Source of the DNA: JAZDLM01 sp043801895
Lineage (GTDB): Bacteria; Patescibacteriota; Kazan-3B-28
Length of the DNA stretch: 19,954 nucleotides
Direction of reading: 5' to 3'
Assembly (NCBI GenBank): GCA_043801895.1
Contig: JAZDLM010000021.1
Coordinates: 1-19,954, forward strand
The notes below the pieces were generated by a model, which made no database searches, was not told where the DNA came from, and worked only from the letters and a program-made list of their open reading frames with translations. Within the stretch, counting starts at the first letter, position 1. Every line of letters starts with the position of its first letter. The translations under genes and the position numbers were made by a program. Positions 13,318 to 19,954 of this stretch are shown in pieces.

Positions 13318-13596
13318 CTAATATTCCAACACCCTTTGTTCGCCTGCCTTCGTTAAGTAAAACTTGGTCTTGCCATCTTGTTCACTCATCGCTATTAATT
13401 TTTCGCGCTCAAGCTGTTTTAGTTTTCGCCTAATCGCCGCCGCATCTATACTGCGACTGCGATATCGTCCCGCAAATGGCTTCAGTAGTGCCGTTAAACC
13501 GGGCGCTATCGCCACTAATACTAATACTCCACCCGCCAGCGCGATGCCGAGTAGAATATCCCTTGCTAAATTTAACCTCTCCGCTCTTTCCCCCAT
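13318..13596 (-). CDS. PaaX-like membrane-anchored winged-helix half (first half of split gene)
   Basis: A 92-residue protein with one hydrophobic helix near the N-terminus (about 10-37, ILLGIALAGGVLVLVAIAPG), a basic linker (GRYRSRS) and a winged-helix region AAIRRKLKQLEREKLIAMSE, then GKTKFYLTKAGEQRVLEY, ending in TAG. In related Patescibacteria proteins (recall, not searched) this N-terminal part is directly followed by a Cas2-like domain within one chain of about 175-190 residues. Here the two parts stay in one frame, 9 nt apart, separated by a single TAG. That pattern is expected of a recent nonsense mutation (for example AAG to TAG) or a deliberate split. A palindrome lies 21 bp upstream of the ATG and might be its own operator. 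Confidence 0.65.
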   Translation of the reverse strand: MGERAERLNLARDILLGIALAGGVLVLVAIAPGLTALLKPFAGRYRSRSIDAAAIRRKLKQLEREKLIAMSEQDGKTKFYLTKAGEQRVLEY

Positions 13597-13616
13597 ATAC
13601 CTATCCTACCACCATT

Positions 13617-13650
13617 ACGCTGAGTTAAAGCGGCCGCTTCAACTCGGCGT
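13617..13650. repeat. Palindrome with central GCGGCCGC, copy 2
   Basis: A 34-bp palindrome: ACGCTGAGTT, centre AAGCGGCCGCTT, AACTCGGCGT. It is 20 bp upstream of the first half of the split PaaX-like gene. With copy 1 it brackets that gene. Confidence 0.85.
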
Positions 13651-13702
13651 GACATAATCTTCCCGGCCCTCTTTCTCTTTGTCAGAATCAAGCAGGGGAA
13701 AT

Positions 13703-13738
13703 AAAAAAACGGCCTCCGCACCCCAAACCCACTGGGGT
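13703..13738 (-). terminator. Probable terminator of the cysS operon
   Basis: Minus strand: ACCCCA (13733-13738) pairs with TGGGGT (13720-13725) around a 7-nt loop. After a GC-rich step, partly pairable with GTCC just outside, comes TTTTTTTATT (ending at 13703). It follows the stop codon of the DUF5671-like gene within 8 bp. The stem does not reach the T-run cleanly, hence moderate confidence. Confidence 0.5.
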
Positions 13739-13745
13739 CAGGACG

Positions 13746-14708
13746 CTATTGGCTTGTGCTGACGGTTAGTGGGAAACAGGTACGGCCGACCTCGTGATAA
13801 AAGCGCTGGGCATAGCTGGCCGGCTCGCCCTCCATCATAATGGGGTTTGTCGCATTGTTATCGCTATCTTTGGTGAACTCTGTGTCGAAAACTGCACAAA
13901 GTTGGTACGCCTTATCGCCAGTCACCCTGTATTCAAACCTCTCTTTGGTTACCGGATCGATCAAGCCGTCCTCACCGATGGAAACTTTGGCGTAAGAAAT
14001 GAGCTCATCAAAGTTTGTAGGTAGTTTTTGCGCCCCAGGACCGCCCTTCCAACCGTAATAATCCTGGATCGCCCCCTGGATATTAGACAACCGCTCTACC
14101 CGAATGTTATCCAGATTTTTTGCCCGCCTAACCGACGGGCTGTCGATAATGAAGAAACTGCCGACCACCGCTCCCGCAGCAATGATAAAAACAACCCACT
14201 CAAAGATCCGGAATCCCGCCCCGATCTTAGGTGATTCTTGGCTAAAGTGTCTTAAGTGCCACCACTGATAACCCAACACTGTTGCGGCGATCGCCAACGT
14301 AATGAGCACATGAATAATAAACCGTATCGCTAACGCACCGTTCAAAAAGCCGATAAAGAGCTGGATGATCTGCCAGATAATGATCAAAATGACGACCACC
14401 ATCGTGATATATAACAGCCAATTCCGCACACCGGAATCTACTCTCATCCTGCCGGTCTTGAGCATGCGGTTGGCAACAAAATTGAGATAAACAAAGATCG
14501 GGAAACCAATGAGCACCGCGGCCATAAATCCGATGATCGCTTCATCGGCCATCGCCGAAGCACCTGTATTCTGAAGCGCATCCGGAACAAAGCGGTCAAC
14601 GATCGCCTTAAGCAGAAAATTCGCGCCGACGCTGGAAATCAACAGCGTCGCGTAGCTAAGCAGGTAAACGAACCCATCCCTGGCATAGTTGTATCTTGTC
14701 TCGCTCAT
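13746..14708 (-). CDS. DUF5671-like multi-TM protein
   Basis: A 320-residue membrane protein. Its start (YNYARDGFVYLLSYATLLIS) followed by TM helices near 12-35, 58-80, 95-120, 125-148 and 168-190 matches the DUF5671 type of predicted membrane protein frequent in Patescibacteria. The last 130 residues are outside the membrane: after DSPSVRRAKNLDNIRVERLS comes a stretch (IQGAIQDYYGWKGGPGAQKLP and so on) resembling the globular part of small pilin-like or bacterial secreted domains, with DPVTKERFEYRV and two cysteines that might pair. Function unknown. It follows the Nudix gene after 34 bp in the same direction and is probably the last gene of the cysS operon; the stop is TAG. Confidence is high that it is a gene and moderate for the family. 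Confidence 0.8.
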   Translation of the reverse strand: MSETRYNYARDGFVYLLSYATLLISSVGANFLLKAIVDRFVPDALQNTGASAMADEAIIGFMAAVLIGFPIFVYLNFVANRMLKTGRMRVDSGVRNWLLYITMVVVILIIIWQIIQLFIGFLNGALAIRFIIHVLITLAIAATVLGYQWWHLRHFSQESPKIGAGFRIFEWVVFIIAAGAVVGSFFIIDSPSVRRAKNLDNIRVERLSNIQGAIQDYYGWKGGPGAQKLPTNFDELISYAKVSIGEDGLIDPVTKERFEYRVTGDKAYQLCAVFDTEFTKDSDNNATNPIMMEGEPASYAQRFYHEVGRTCFPLTVSTSQ

Positions 14709-14742
14709 GCCCTAAATTATACAACAATTTTTCCCTTCTGGC

Positions 14743-15144
14743 TCAAGCGAGAGAGACAAGCTCGGATTGGATGCTGCTAAAGAACTCTTGGTCTTCCTTA
14801 TAGGTAAGAGCCCCCGCCACCTGATCGATCGGTACCCACCTACATTCCAAAATCTCCATACTCGGCCGGAGTGGTTGTTTGGCGGCCCGGAACAAAAAAT
14901 AGTAGATGGCTATTAACCTATCGCCGCCGCCTGACATCCGAGCGTACGGAGGATATGACTTAATGTAGGTCAGTTCAGTAATCCCCGTTTCCTCCTCAAT
15001 TTCCCTTTTGGCGGTCTGCAAGTATTCCTCTCCTGCCTCTACCGTGCCCTTGGGCAGTTGCCAACTATTGGTATGCGTAAACACGATGGCTACTTCGCCA
15101 ACTTCATTCACGATCACGCCACCAGCAGATTCGCTTTTAACCAT
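14743..15144 (-). CDS. Nudix hydrolase
   Basis: A 133-residue Nudix enzyme that cleaves a nucleoside diphosphate linked to another group. The Nudix box is perfect: G33-x5-E39-x7-R47-E-I-E-E-E-T-G54-I (GTVEAGEEY then LQTAKREIEEETGI), which binds Mg2+ and carries the catalytic glutamates. Features such as WQLPKG before the box and the SGGG...Y-Y-F-L-F segment are close to the Ap4A hydrolase/MutT-like branch, but the substrate cannot be fixed. It begins 3 nt after the TAA of the DsbB-like gene (TAACTAATG), so translation is coupled. Stop TGA. Confidence 0.92.
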   Translation of the reverse strand: MVKSESAGGVIVNEVGEVAIVFTHTNSWQLPKGTVEAGEEYLQTAKREIEEETGITELTYIKSYPPYARMSGGGDRLIAIYYFLFRAAKQPLRPSMEILECRWVPIDQVAGALTYKEDQEFFSSIQSELVSLA

Positions 15145-15147
15145 TAG

Positions 15148-15549
15148 TTAGTCTCTCGCCCGCCAGGCTAGCCAGAGGAAGATGGAGATCAATATCATTA
15201 CGACCAGAGAGATGACTGGTGGAGTAATACCCCAGTTCCCTAGGCTAAATAAGACCGTACCGCACGCCGACCCGACGGCCGTACAGACCCGCGGAAAAAA
15301 GTTTTGATAGATCCCCAGCCCAGCCCCGATCAGTGACAAGGGCAAGGCATAATAAGCCACTATCTTGTCGCGCTTGATCACTCCCATTGATAGGACAATA
15401 GCCAGAGAGAAGATGATGACCCGCTGGTACCAACACAGTTCACTTAAGACTAATTGATAGGTATTTACTACCCACCAGCAACCAAATACGGCAATGACCG
15501 CGATTGCCCATGCCCACCACAACCAAACCACGGATTTAGTTTTTCCCAT
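15148..15549 (-). CDS. DsbB/BdbC-like disulfide oxidoreductase lacking one Cys
   Basis: A 133-residue protein with four TM helices of the DsbB/BdbC family, which reoxidises a DsbA-like thiol oxidase with quinone. The signature SELCWYQR (36-43) and the second outer-loop pair C89-TAVGSA-C96 are present. In the family the first loop is CxxC-WYQR; here the first cysteine is Ser36, leaving C39 alone. A further Cys (C24) lies in TM1. The enzyme may thus work with an altered mechanism, or this copy may be degenerate. The start at 15549, 7 nt after the cysS stop, is preferred: the longer reading from 15603 would add 18 polar residues overlapping cysS. It is the second gene of the cysS operon. Confidence 0.82.
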   Translation of the reverse strand: MGKTKSVVWLWWAWAIAVIAVFGCWWVVNTYQLVLSELCWYQRVIIFSLAIVLSMGVIKRDKIVAYYALPLSLIGAGLGIYQNFFPRVCTAVGSACGTVLFSLGNWGITPPVISLVVMILISIFLWLAWRARD

Positions 15550-15556
15550 GATGATT

Positions 15557-17098
15557 TTATCTCTTAGTAATATGCCAACCCGTCGGGGTGTCTTTGATTT
15601 CAAATCCCCTTTTTGTAATTTCTTGACGCAATTTATCCGCTCTCTTCCAATCCCCTCCTTTTCTCGCTCGTTCCCGCTCTTGGGCGAACTTTTTTACTTC
15701 CGCCGGGATAGTCGTTGGCCTGTAGTCTTTTAGGCCCAATCCCAGCACTCTATCAAAATCCAGCAAAGTGGCTTGCTTATCAGCCAAAGATTTTTTCGAT
15801 TTCAGTAATTCCCACACAACCGTAAACGCCTTGGGCAGATTTAGATCATCATTGATTACCAGCAAAAACTTCTTCTTGTAAATTTGATTAACTTTTCCAC
15901 CTTTGGTTTTTTCGTTGAATACCGCTCGCAATTTATTCAGCGAGTTTCGCGCGCCTATGAGAGCTGATTTTGAAAAGTTCAATTTGTTACGATACTGCCC
16001 GGAAATCGCCAAGTAGCGGAACGCTAACGGCTCAAAACCATTCTCTTCTAAATCCGCCAAGGTTATAAAACCTCCTTTACTTTTTGACATCTTGGCCACC
16101 CGGATGCCCGAATGAAACTCCCTACGGCATTTCCGACACAGTACCTTCAGTGATATAGTGCCATCTTCCATCTCCATTGGGATATACCCCCGATTGGACG
16201 GCACTCTATTTTCATGCCCGCAGGAAGGACAGACATGAATATTACCTATAAGGGTTGGCATGGATATATTAAAAAATATGAACGCGTGATGGACCCAATA
16301 GCGCGCCAACGGCTTACCGTACGCCGCTTCGCTCTGCGCGATCTCATCATTATGATGAATTGCGATATGATCCTCTCCGCCGGTATGAATATCGAATGGC
16401 TGGCCCAATTCAGCGGTAGAAGTGGCTGAACACTCGATATGCCAGCCGGGGAACCCGACCCCCCACGGAGATTTCCACTCCTGCTGCCGTTTTTCCCTAC
16501 CGGAGAACTTCCACAGCGCAAAGTCCGTTTCCCGCTTTTTCTCTTTACTATGCACCACCCGTGCTCTGCTCGAAGACCCCCCGAAGCCTTGGCGAAGGGG
16601 GGCTAGCTTGCCGTAACCCTTGAACTTTGCCGTATCAAAATAAATCCCATCTGATGTTTTATATGTATAGCCCTTTTTCTCCAATCGCTTGATCAGGTCG
16701 ATTTGCTCCCTAATATATTTACTCACCCATGCGAATTTAGCTGGCATCTCCACATTCAGCGCTTTCAAATCGTACACAAACTGGTCAGCATAAAATTTGG
16801 TAATTTCCTTGGCAGTCTTACCAGCTCTTTTCGCCGCTGCTTCTACCTTATCCTCACCAGTATCGGCATCTGACGTCAGATGTCCAACATCCGTAATGTT
16901 GATTATTTGCTTAACTTTATAGCCATCGTATTCCAATACTCGGCGCAAAACATCCGCCGCCAAATACGCCCGCAGATTCCCGATATGCGCATACTGATAT
17001 ACCGTCGGGCCGCAGGTGTACATCAAAACCTGCCCGCGCTTTATCGGCTTAAACTCCTGCTTTTTCCGCCCTAGAGTATTAAATAGTTTTAAGCTCAT
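15557..17098 (-). CDS. cysS: Cysteinyl-tRNA synthetase with zinc-ribbon insertion
   Basis: A 513-residue class I synthetase that charges tRNA-Cys. Seen: CGPTVYQYAHIGN (Zn ligand C29 and the HIGH-type motif 38-41), GWHIECSA (C223), IHHNDEIAQSE (H248, E252, completing the zinc site), and KMSKSKGGF (336-340). Numbering starts at M-S-L-K-L-F. That ATG (17098) follows GGGGAGAGAG, a good ribosome site; the longer reading from 17122 starts inside a repeat element. Two oddities: (1) residues about 276-334, between HHAFIFF and KMSKS, are an extra segment with C290-PS-C293 and C321-RK-C324, a probable zinc ribbon, where normal CysRS have only a few residues; (2) LAPLRQGFGGSS (165-176) is encoded by a palindromic repeat. 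The C-terminal helical domain is normal. It leads the operon with dsbB-like, Nudix and DUF5671-like genes. Confidence 0.95.
   Translation of the reverse strand: MSLKLFNTLGRKKQEFKPIKRGQVLMYTCGPTVYQYAHIGNLRAYLAADVLRRVLEYDGYKVKQIINITDVGHLTSDADTGEDKVEAAAKRAGKTAKEITKFYADQFVYDLKALNVEMPAKFAWVSKYIREQIDLIKRLEKKGYTYKTSDGIYFDTAKFKGYGKLAPLRQGFGGSSSRARVVHSKEKKRETDFALWKFSGREKRQQEWKSPWGVGFPGWHIECSATSTAELGQPFDIHTGGEDHIAIHHNDEIAQSEAAYGKPLARYWVHHAFIFFNISMPTLIGNIHVCPSCGHENRVPSNRGYIPMEMEDGTISLKVLCRKCRREFHSGIRVAKMSKSKGGFITLADLEENGFEPLAFRYLAISGQYRNKLNFSKSALIGARNSLNKLRAVFNEKTKGGKVNQIYKKKFLLVINDDLNLPKAFTVVWELLKSKKSLADKQATLLDFDRVLGLGLKDYRPTTIPAEVKKFAQERERARKGGDWKRADKLRQEITKRGFEIKDTPTGWHITKR
16577..16602. repeat. Palindromic repeat inside cysS
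   Basis: CCCCCC-GAAG-CC-TT-GG-CGAA-GGGGGG forms a hairpin within the coding region. It reads in frame and adds about 12 residues (LAPLRQGFGGSS) in a variable surface loop, leaving the motifs around it intact. Peptides like LRQGFGG are, from memory, recurrent in Patescibacteria proteins. Confidence 0.7.
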
Positions 17099-17117
17099 GT
17101 TTTTTCTCTCTCCCCTT

Positions 17118-17207
17118 GTCATTCTCCGACTTGATCGGAGAATCCAGAAAGCAACACCAATTTTATTCTTGTTTTTGTCTGGATTCCGGCTCGGAGGCCG
17201 GAATGAC
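17118..17207. repeat. GTCATTC...GAATGAC repeat element, copy 2
   Basis: A 90-bp element with inverted ends: GTCATT-CTCCGACTTGATCGGAG-AATCCAGA at the left and TCTGGATT-CCGGCTCGGAGGCCGG-AATGAC at the right, each containing a small hairpin, around an AT-rich centre. It fills most of the spacer between the EamA transporter gene and cysS. A related copy is at 9417-9521. Confidence 0.85.
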
Positions 17208-17242
17208 GACGGTGGGATACCAGCCTAGGGTGTTAAAAATCT

Positions 17243-18151
17243 TCACTTTGTTCTCACTTTCCTAGCTGGTGCTATCAACTGACGGTCAGCGACAAATGCG
17301 CCTGCCAACACCAACAGTCCGCCGCCAATATTCCGCATCGTCAAAATTTCACTCAAGAACAAAGTGGAGAGCAGCGCTACCTGGATCATCATGGTATTCA
17401 ACAGCACCGCCACCTCTACCACTCTCAACCTATCCAACACTCTGCTCCACATCAATCCGCCGAAGCCGAAGATCAACCCGGCCGCTACCACCACAGCGAT
17501 CATTTGCCAACTCCATTGGGCAGTAGTCCAATTACTATTCACCATGCCGATGGGCACCAACACCATCGCGCCGACCAGGTTACCGACTAGATTGACCGTT
17601 ATCGATACATCCTCGGGTCGCTTAGACAACAAACGGGTCACCACATTATTAAAAGCAAAGGCCGCTTCGGCAATCAGCAAAATCAGCACGCCAAACACCG
17701 TTCCCGACAGTAAGTTGCGCTCAAGGAATACATACGAGCCGGCCAAAATCATAATTAGCCCGACATACTGCCAGAGACTTGGCCGCTCCCTCAGCGCAAC
17801 ATATGCCAGCAGAGCAGAAAAAATCACACTAGTGGTAGCGATCAAACCAGCAGTAGAACCAGTAACATACTGCAAGCCAATGATGCTAAAAATTTTGGCG
17901 CCAGCAAACGCCACCAGACCATTCAGCACCATCAAGTAAATCTCTGAGCGATTTAACCGTAGCGGCTGATGGTGACGATGCAATAACCAGTAAATCGTGA
18001 TGCCAATCAATGCCACTAACTGAATGGCCGCCGCCAACAGATACGGCGGCATGGTCTCCAGCCCCATTTTTATCATGATCTTGGAGGCCGACCAAGCGAA
18101 CACCACAAACAGGCCCTCGAGGATCCAAATAAATTTTGCGCCCCCGTTCAT
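17243..18151 (-). CDS. EamA/DMT-family transporter
   Basis: A 302-residue membrane protein with ten hydrophobic segments arranged as two repeats of five (EamA domains at about 8-140 and 150-290), the layout of drug/metabolite transporters. The first repeat ends SIIGLQYVTGSTAGLIATTS and ALRERPSLWQYVGLIMILAG, the second VVEVAVLLNTMMIQVALLST and SEILTMRNIGGGLLVLAGAF; these are the family's internal duplications. The substrate cannot be told; exporters of amino acids or metabolites are common. The ATG at 18151 is 4 nt after the recR stop, so translation is coupled to recR. Confidence 0.9.
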   Translation of the reverse strand: MNGGAKFIWILEGLFVVFAWSASKIMIKMGLETMPPYLLAAAIQLVALIGITIYWLLHRHHQPLRLNRSEIYLMVLNGLVAFAGAKIFSIIGLQYVTGSTAGLIATTSVIFSALLAYVALRERPSLWQYVGLIMILAGSYVFLERNLLSGTVFGVLILLIAEAAFAFNNVVTRLLSKRPEDVSITVNLVGNLVGAMVLVPIGMVNSNWTTAQWSWQMIAVVVAAGLIFGFGGLMWSRVLDRLRVVEVAVLLNTMMIQVALLSTLFLSEILTMRNIGGGLLVLAGAFVADRQLIAPARKVRTK

Positions 18152-18155
18152 CAGA

Positions 18156-18773
18156 TTAATTGGAAACTTGATTAATCATTTGGCTGCGACCCTCCAAGGC
18201 TCTGGTCAAAGTTAGTTCGTCGGCATATTCTAGGTCTCCCCCCATCGGCAAACCTCGGGCGATCCGACTGATCTTTACATCGCATGGTTGCAGCGACTTC
18301 ATCAAATAGCTGGCCGTAGCCTCGCCCTCGACATTGGGGTTGGTGGCGATGATAACCTCTTGGATTAGTCCGGCCACACGCACGCGACCGATTAAACTCT
18401 CGATGTTCAAATCCTTAGGGCCGATCCCATCAAGGGGAGCGATCCGTCCGCCGAGCACATGATACAAACCAGCGAAGCCCGCCCGCTCTAGAGCGATCAC
18501 ATCCAGCGGCTCCTCCACCACACACAATAGCGAGACATCTCGGCCTTTGTCTGAACAGATCCGACAGGGGTCTTGATCGGCAATATTGTGGCACTGCCCG
18601 CAATAAACTAAATCGTCCTTAAGCTGCGCGAAGGCTTCCCCTAAGATCTTCGGGTCGCTCTTTGAGTTCCTCACCAAATAGAAAGCCAGTCGGGAGGCGG
18701 TTTTTGGCCCAATCCCGGGCAACTGGCTCAATTCAGTGATAAGCCGCTCAATGGATTTGGGTAATGTCTGCAT
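18156..18773 (-). CDS. recR: Recombination mediator protein RecR
   Basis: A 205-residue RecR, which with RecO (and RecF) loads RecA onto SSB-coated single-stranded DNA at gaps. Seen in order: helix-hairpin-helix LPGIGPKTASRLAFYL (about 18-33), C4 zinc finger C58-GQ-C61...C70-RI-C73, Toprim domain from VSLLCVVEEPLDVIALE (80-96) to IIATNPNVEGEATASYL (141-157), and the C-terminal RIARGLPMGGDLEYADELTL (170-189). The length is typical. It follows ybaB at 95 bp, the usual ybaB-recR order; dnaX, often first in this group, is not next to it here. Confidence 0.97.
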   Translation of the reverse strand: MQTLPKSIERLITELSQLPGIGPKTASRLAFYLVRNSKSDPKILGEAFAQLKDDLVYCGQCHNIADQDPCRICSDKGRDVSLLCVVEEPLDVIALERAGFAGLYHVLGGRIAPLDGIGPKDLNIESLIGRVRVAGLIQEVIIATNPNVEGEATASYLMKSLQPCDVKISRIARGLPMGGDLEYADELTLTRALEGRSQMINQVSN

Positions 18774-18868
18774 TTAACCCTAAATCGCGTGTATAGCCTA
18801 TGTACAACTTCTTATCTTTACGGCTTCGTAATATATAAATATAAAACATCGCGGTCATCTCTAACGGG

Positions 18869-19150
18869 CTAAAGATTCAGCCCTAAATCGCCAGCCACGC
18901 TTTTCATTTTCTGCGCTGAGGCTTGCTGCGCTTTGGTAATAGCGGCATTGGCGGCCTGTCGGACAAATTTTTGCAACGCCTCCTTTTCGCTGGGACTCAG
19001 CAGTTCATCGGCGATTTCTACCGTCTGCACCTTTTGTTCGCCATTAACCACTACTCGCACTTTTCCTCCCAACTCAATGCCCTCAAACCCCATCTCGCGC
19101 AATTCTTTCTGGATCTCTTGCCACATTTTCCTAGCTTTATCGAATACCAT
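18869..19150 (-). CDS. ybaB: YbaB/EbfC nucleoid-associated protein
   Basis: A 93-residue DNA-binding protein of the YbaB/EbfC family, a dimer with tweezer-like arms that coats the nucleoid. Typical features: MVFDKARKMWQEIQKELREM at the start, the central V-R-V-V-V-N-G-E-Q-K-V-Q-T-V-E-I strand pair, and the helical tail with NAAITKAQQASAQKMKSVAG. A reading with 11 more residues from a TTG at 19183 exists but is not family-like; the ATG at 19150 puts F-D-K-A at the expected place. No clear ribosome site is seen for either. It sits upstream of recR in the same direction. Confidence 0.92.
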   Translation of the reverse strand: MVFDKARKMWQEIQKELREMGFEGIELGGKVRVVVNGEQKVQTVEIADELLSPSEKEALQKFVRQAANAAITKAQQASAQKMKSVAGDLGLNL

Positions 19151-19278
19151 AGTGTAATTATTTAGATAGTTTCCCGAGGACAAGCAAGGTTCCGAGCTTG
19201 CCGAGGAAAGGGATTACTTTGATTTTTTCGAGGTATCTCCTCCCTGGCCGGGCAGGCCGTTCGTCGGAGAAACAAAAA

Positions 19279-19954
19279 TTAATTATTGCTCAGAATTATC
19301 CTATTGATTATTACTTCTTTATCTTTTACCGCTCTGCTTTGCTCGCCCTGGCCGTTGTCTTCCACTGGCGTCTCAGCGATCTTATCCACAATGTCCATCC
19401 CCGATACAACCTTGCCAAAGATCACATAGTTCTTCGGGAGGTTGGTATCTTTCTGCATAATGAAAAACTGGCTGCCATTAGTATCGACGCCGGAATTCGC
19501 CATGGCTACTGTACCTCGAGTATATTCGCCGGTAAATTTCTCGTCGGGGAAAGCATACCCGGGGCCTCCGGTGCCATCATTACTGGGATCTTCGTCTTTC
19601 GAGAGGGGGTCTCCAGCCTGGATCATGAAATCCTTCATAATCCGATGGAATTGGACTCCGTCATAAAAACTCTTTTTTGCCAATAGCACAAAGTTGGCCG
19701 CGGTCTTCGGGGTATGCTTCGTGTCCAGCTCGATCTTGATGTTGCCCTGGGTAGTCTGGATAGTGGTAAACCGATTGCCCTGAAGCTCGGTGCGCTTAAT
19801 GCTCCCGAAGGGGCCACTGACCGACCCAGCATAACTACGATAGATCAGCGCTCCTCCCAAAGTTAGACCAGCCGCCACTACCAAGCCCCCCAGGCCGATC
19901 CCCGCCCACTTAAACAACCGATAGACTCCGGCCAACTGTGCCCGACGGCGCTCT
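19279..19954 (-). CDS. Cyclophilin-type peptidyl-prolyl isomerase, membrane-anchored, N-terminus outside window
   Basis: A PPIase that catalyses cis-trans isomerisation of Xaa-Pro bonds. The cyclophilin domain covers the last 160 or so visible residues, with the catalytic signatures VQFHRIMKDFMIQAGDP, GTVAMANSGVDTNGSQFFI and NYVIFGKVVSGMDIVDKI; the key Arg, Gln and Phe are present. An N-terminal TM helix (LFKWAGIGLGGLVVAAGL) anchors it, so the domain should lie outside the cytoplasm. A TTG at 19935 could serve as start, but the frame stays open to the window edge with basic residues (E-R-R-R-A-Q) before the TM helix, as expected for a longer cytoplasmic start. I therefore treat it as cut by the edge. 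Confidence 0.93.
   Translation of the reverse strand, partial: ERRRAQLAGVYRLFKWAGIGLGGLVVAAGLTLGGALIYRSYAGSVSGPFGSIKRTELQGNRFTTIQTTQGNIKIELDTKHTPKTAANFVLLAKKSFYDGVQFHRIMKDFMIQAGDPLSKDEDPSNDGTGGPGYAFPDEKFTGEYTRGTVAMANSGVDTNGSQFFIMQKDTNLPKNYVIFGKVVSGMDIVDKIAETPVEDNGQGEQSRAVKDKEVIINRIILSNN

Noticed and set aside
17099..17122. Longer start of cysS
   Set aside because: It begins within the GTCATTC repeat element; the ATG at 17098 has the ribosome site and the family-like beginning.
18774..18868. Possible small RNA or promoter between ybaB and recR
   Set aside because: The spacer is AT-rich, but no convincing promoter pair, hairpin plus T-run, or small frame is visible.

Overview
The window looks like a piece of a small-genome bacterium of the Candidate Phyla Radiation (Patescibacteria). 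Pointers are: a tiny membrane protein ending in a W-V-K-H-G-N-P-S-A-P tail, a membrane-anchored PaaX/Cas2-like protein, a DUF5671-type membrane protein, many short palindromic repeats in spacers and even inside cysS, and many orphan genes. This placement rests on recall of family patterns, not on a search. The genetic code is standard: TGA ends hppA and the Nudix gene, and TAG ends the DUF5671-like gene and the 54-residue gene. Almost every gene is on the minus strand; only an sdpR/sdpI-like pair is on plus.

Layout. 1-1779: gyrA, cut by the window edge, with a one-TM protein upstream of it. 2968-3893: a 54-residue membrane peptide followed closely by a ZIP metal transporter. 4111-5941: a two-gene unit led by an AT-rich fusion of a SAM methyltransferase with a squalene/phytoene-synthase-like domain. 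5942-8910: an accessory islet holding two orphan genes (a 4-TM protein and a 510-residue protein), each with its own sigma70-like promoter and terminator. It is bracketed by an 18-bp direct repeat of a tRNA 3' end and contains a 28-bp direct repeat. At its right end an intact tRNA-Gln(UUG) sits on the tip of a long inverted repeat between the two broken halves of another tRNA. 9004-10202: an autoregulated ArsR-type repressor and SdpI-like membrane protein, with a clear promoter and operator. 10262-12763: a GC-rich membrane pyrophosphatase gene (hppA), followed on its far side by a diverged second copy of the last 15 codons of sdpI, which looks like an insertion or recombination scar. 13066-13596: a PaaX/Cas2-like gene split by one in-frame TAG and bracketed by two palindromes. 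13746-17098: a probable operon cysS, DsbB/BdbC-like, Nudix hydrolase, DUF5671-like. 17243-19954: EamA transporter, recR, ybaB and a membrane-anchored cyclophilin that runs off the window.

Housekeeping genes (gyrA, cysS, recR, ybaB, ppi) form the background. Into it are set accessory pieces: the islet at 5.9-8.9 kb, the hppA segment, the split PaaX-like module and several repeat elements. The most unusual points are the nested tRNA arrangement, the methyltransferase-isoprenoid synthase fusion, the zinc-ribbon insertion beside KMSKS in CysRS, the duplicated sdpI end around hppA, and the promoter-gene-terminator cassettes of the islet.
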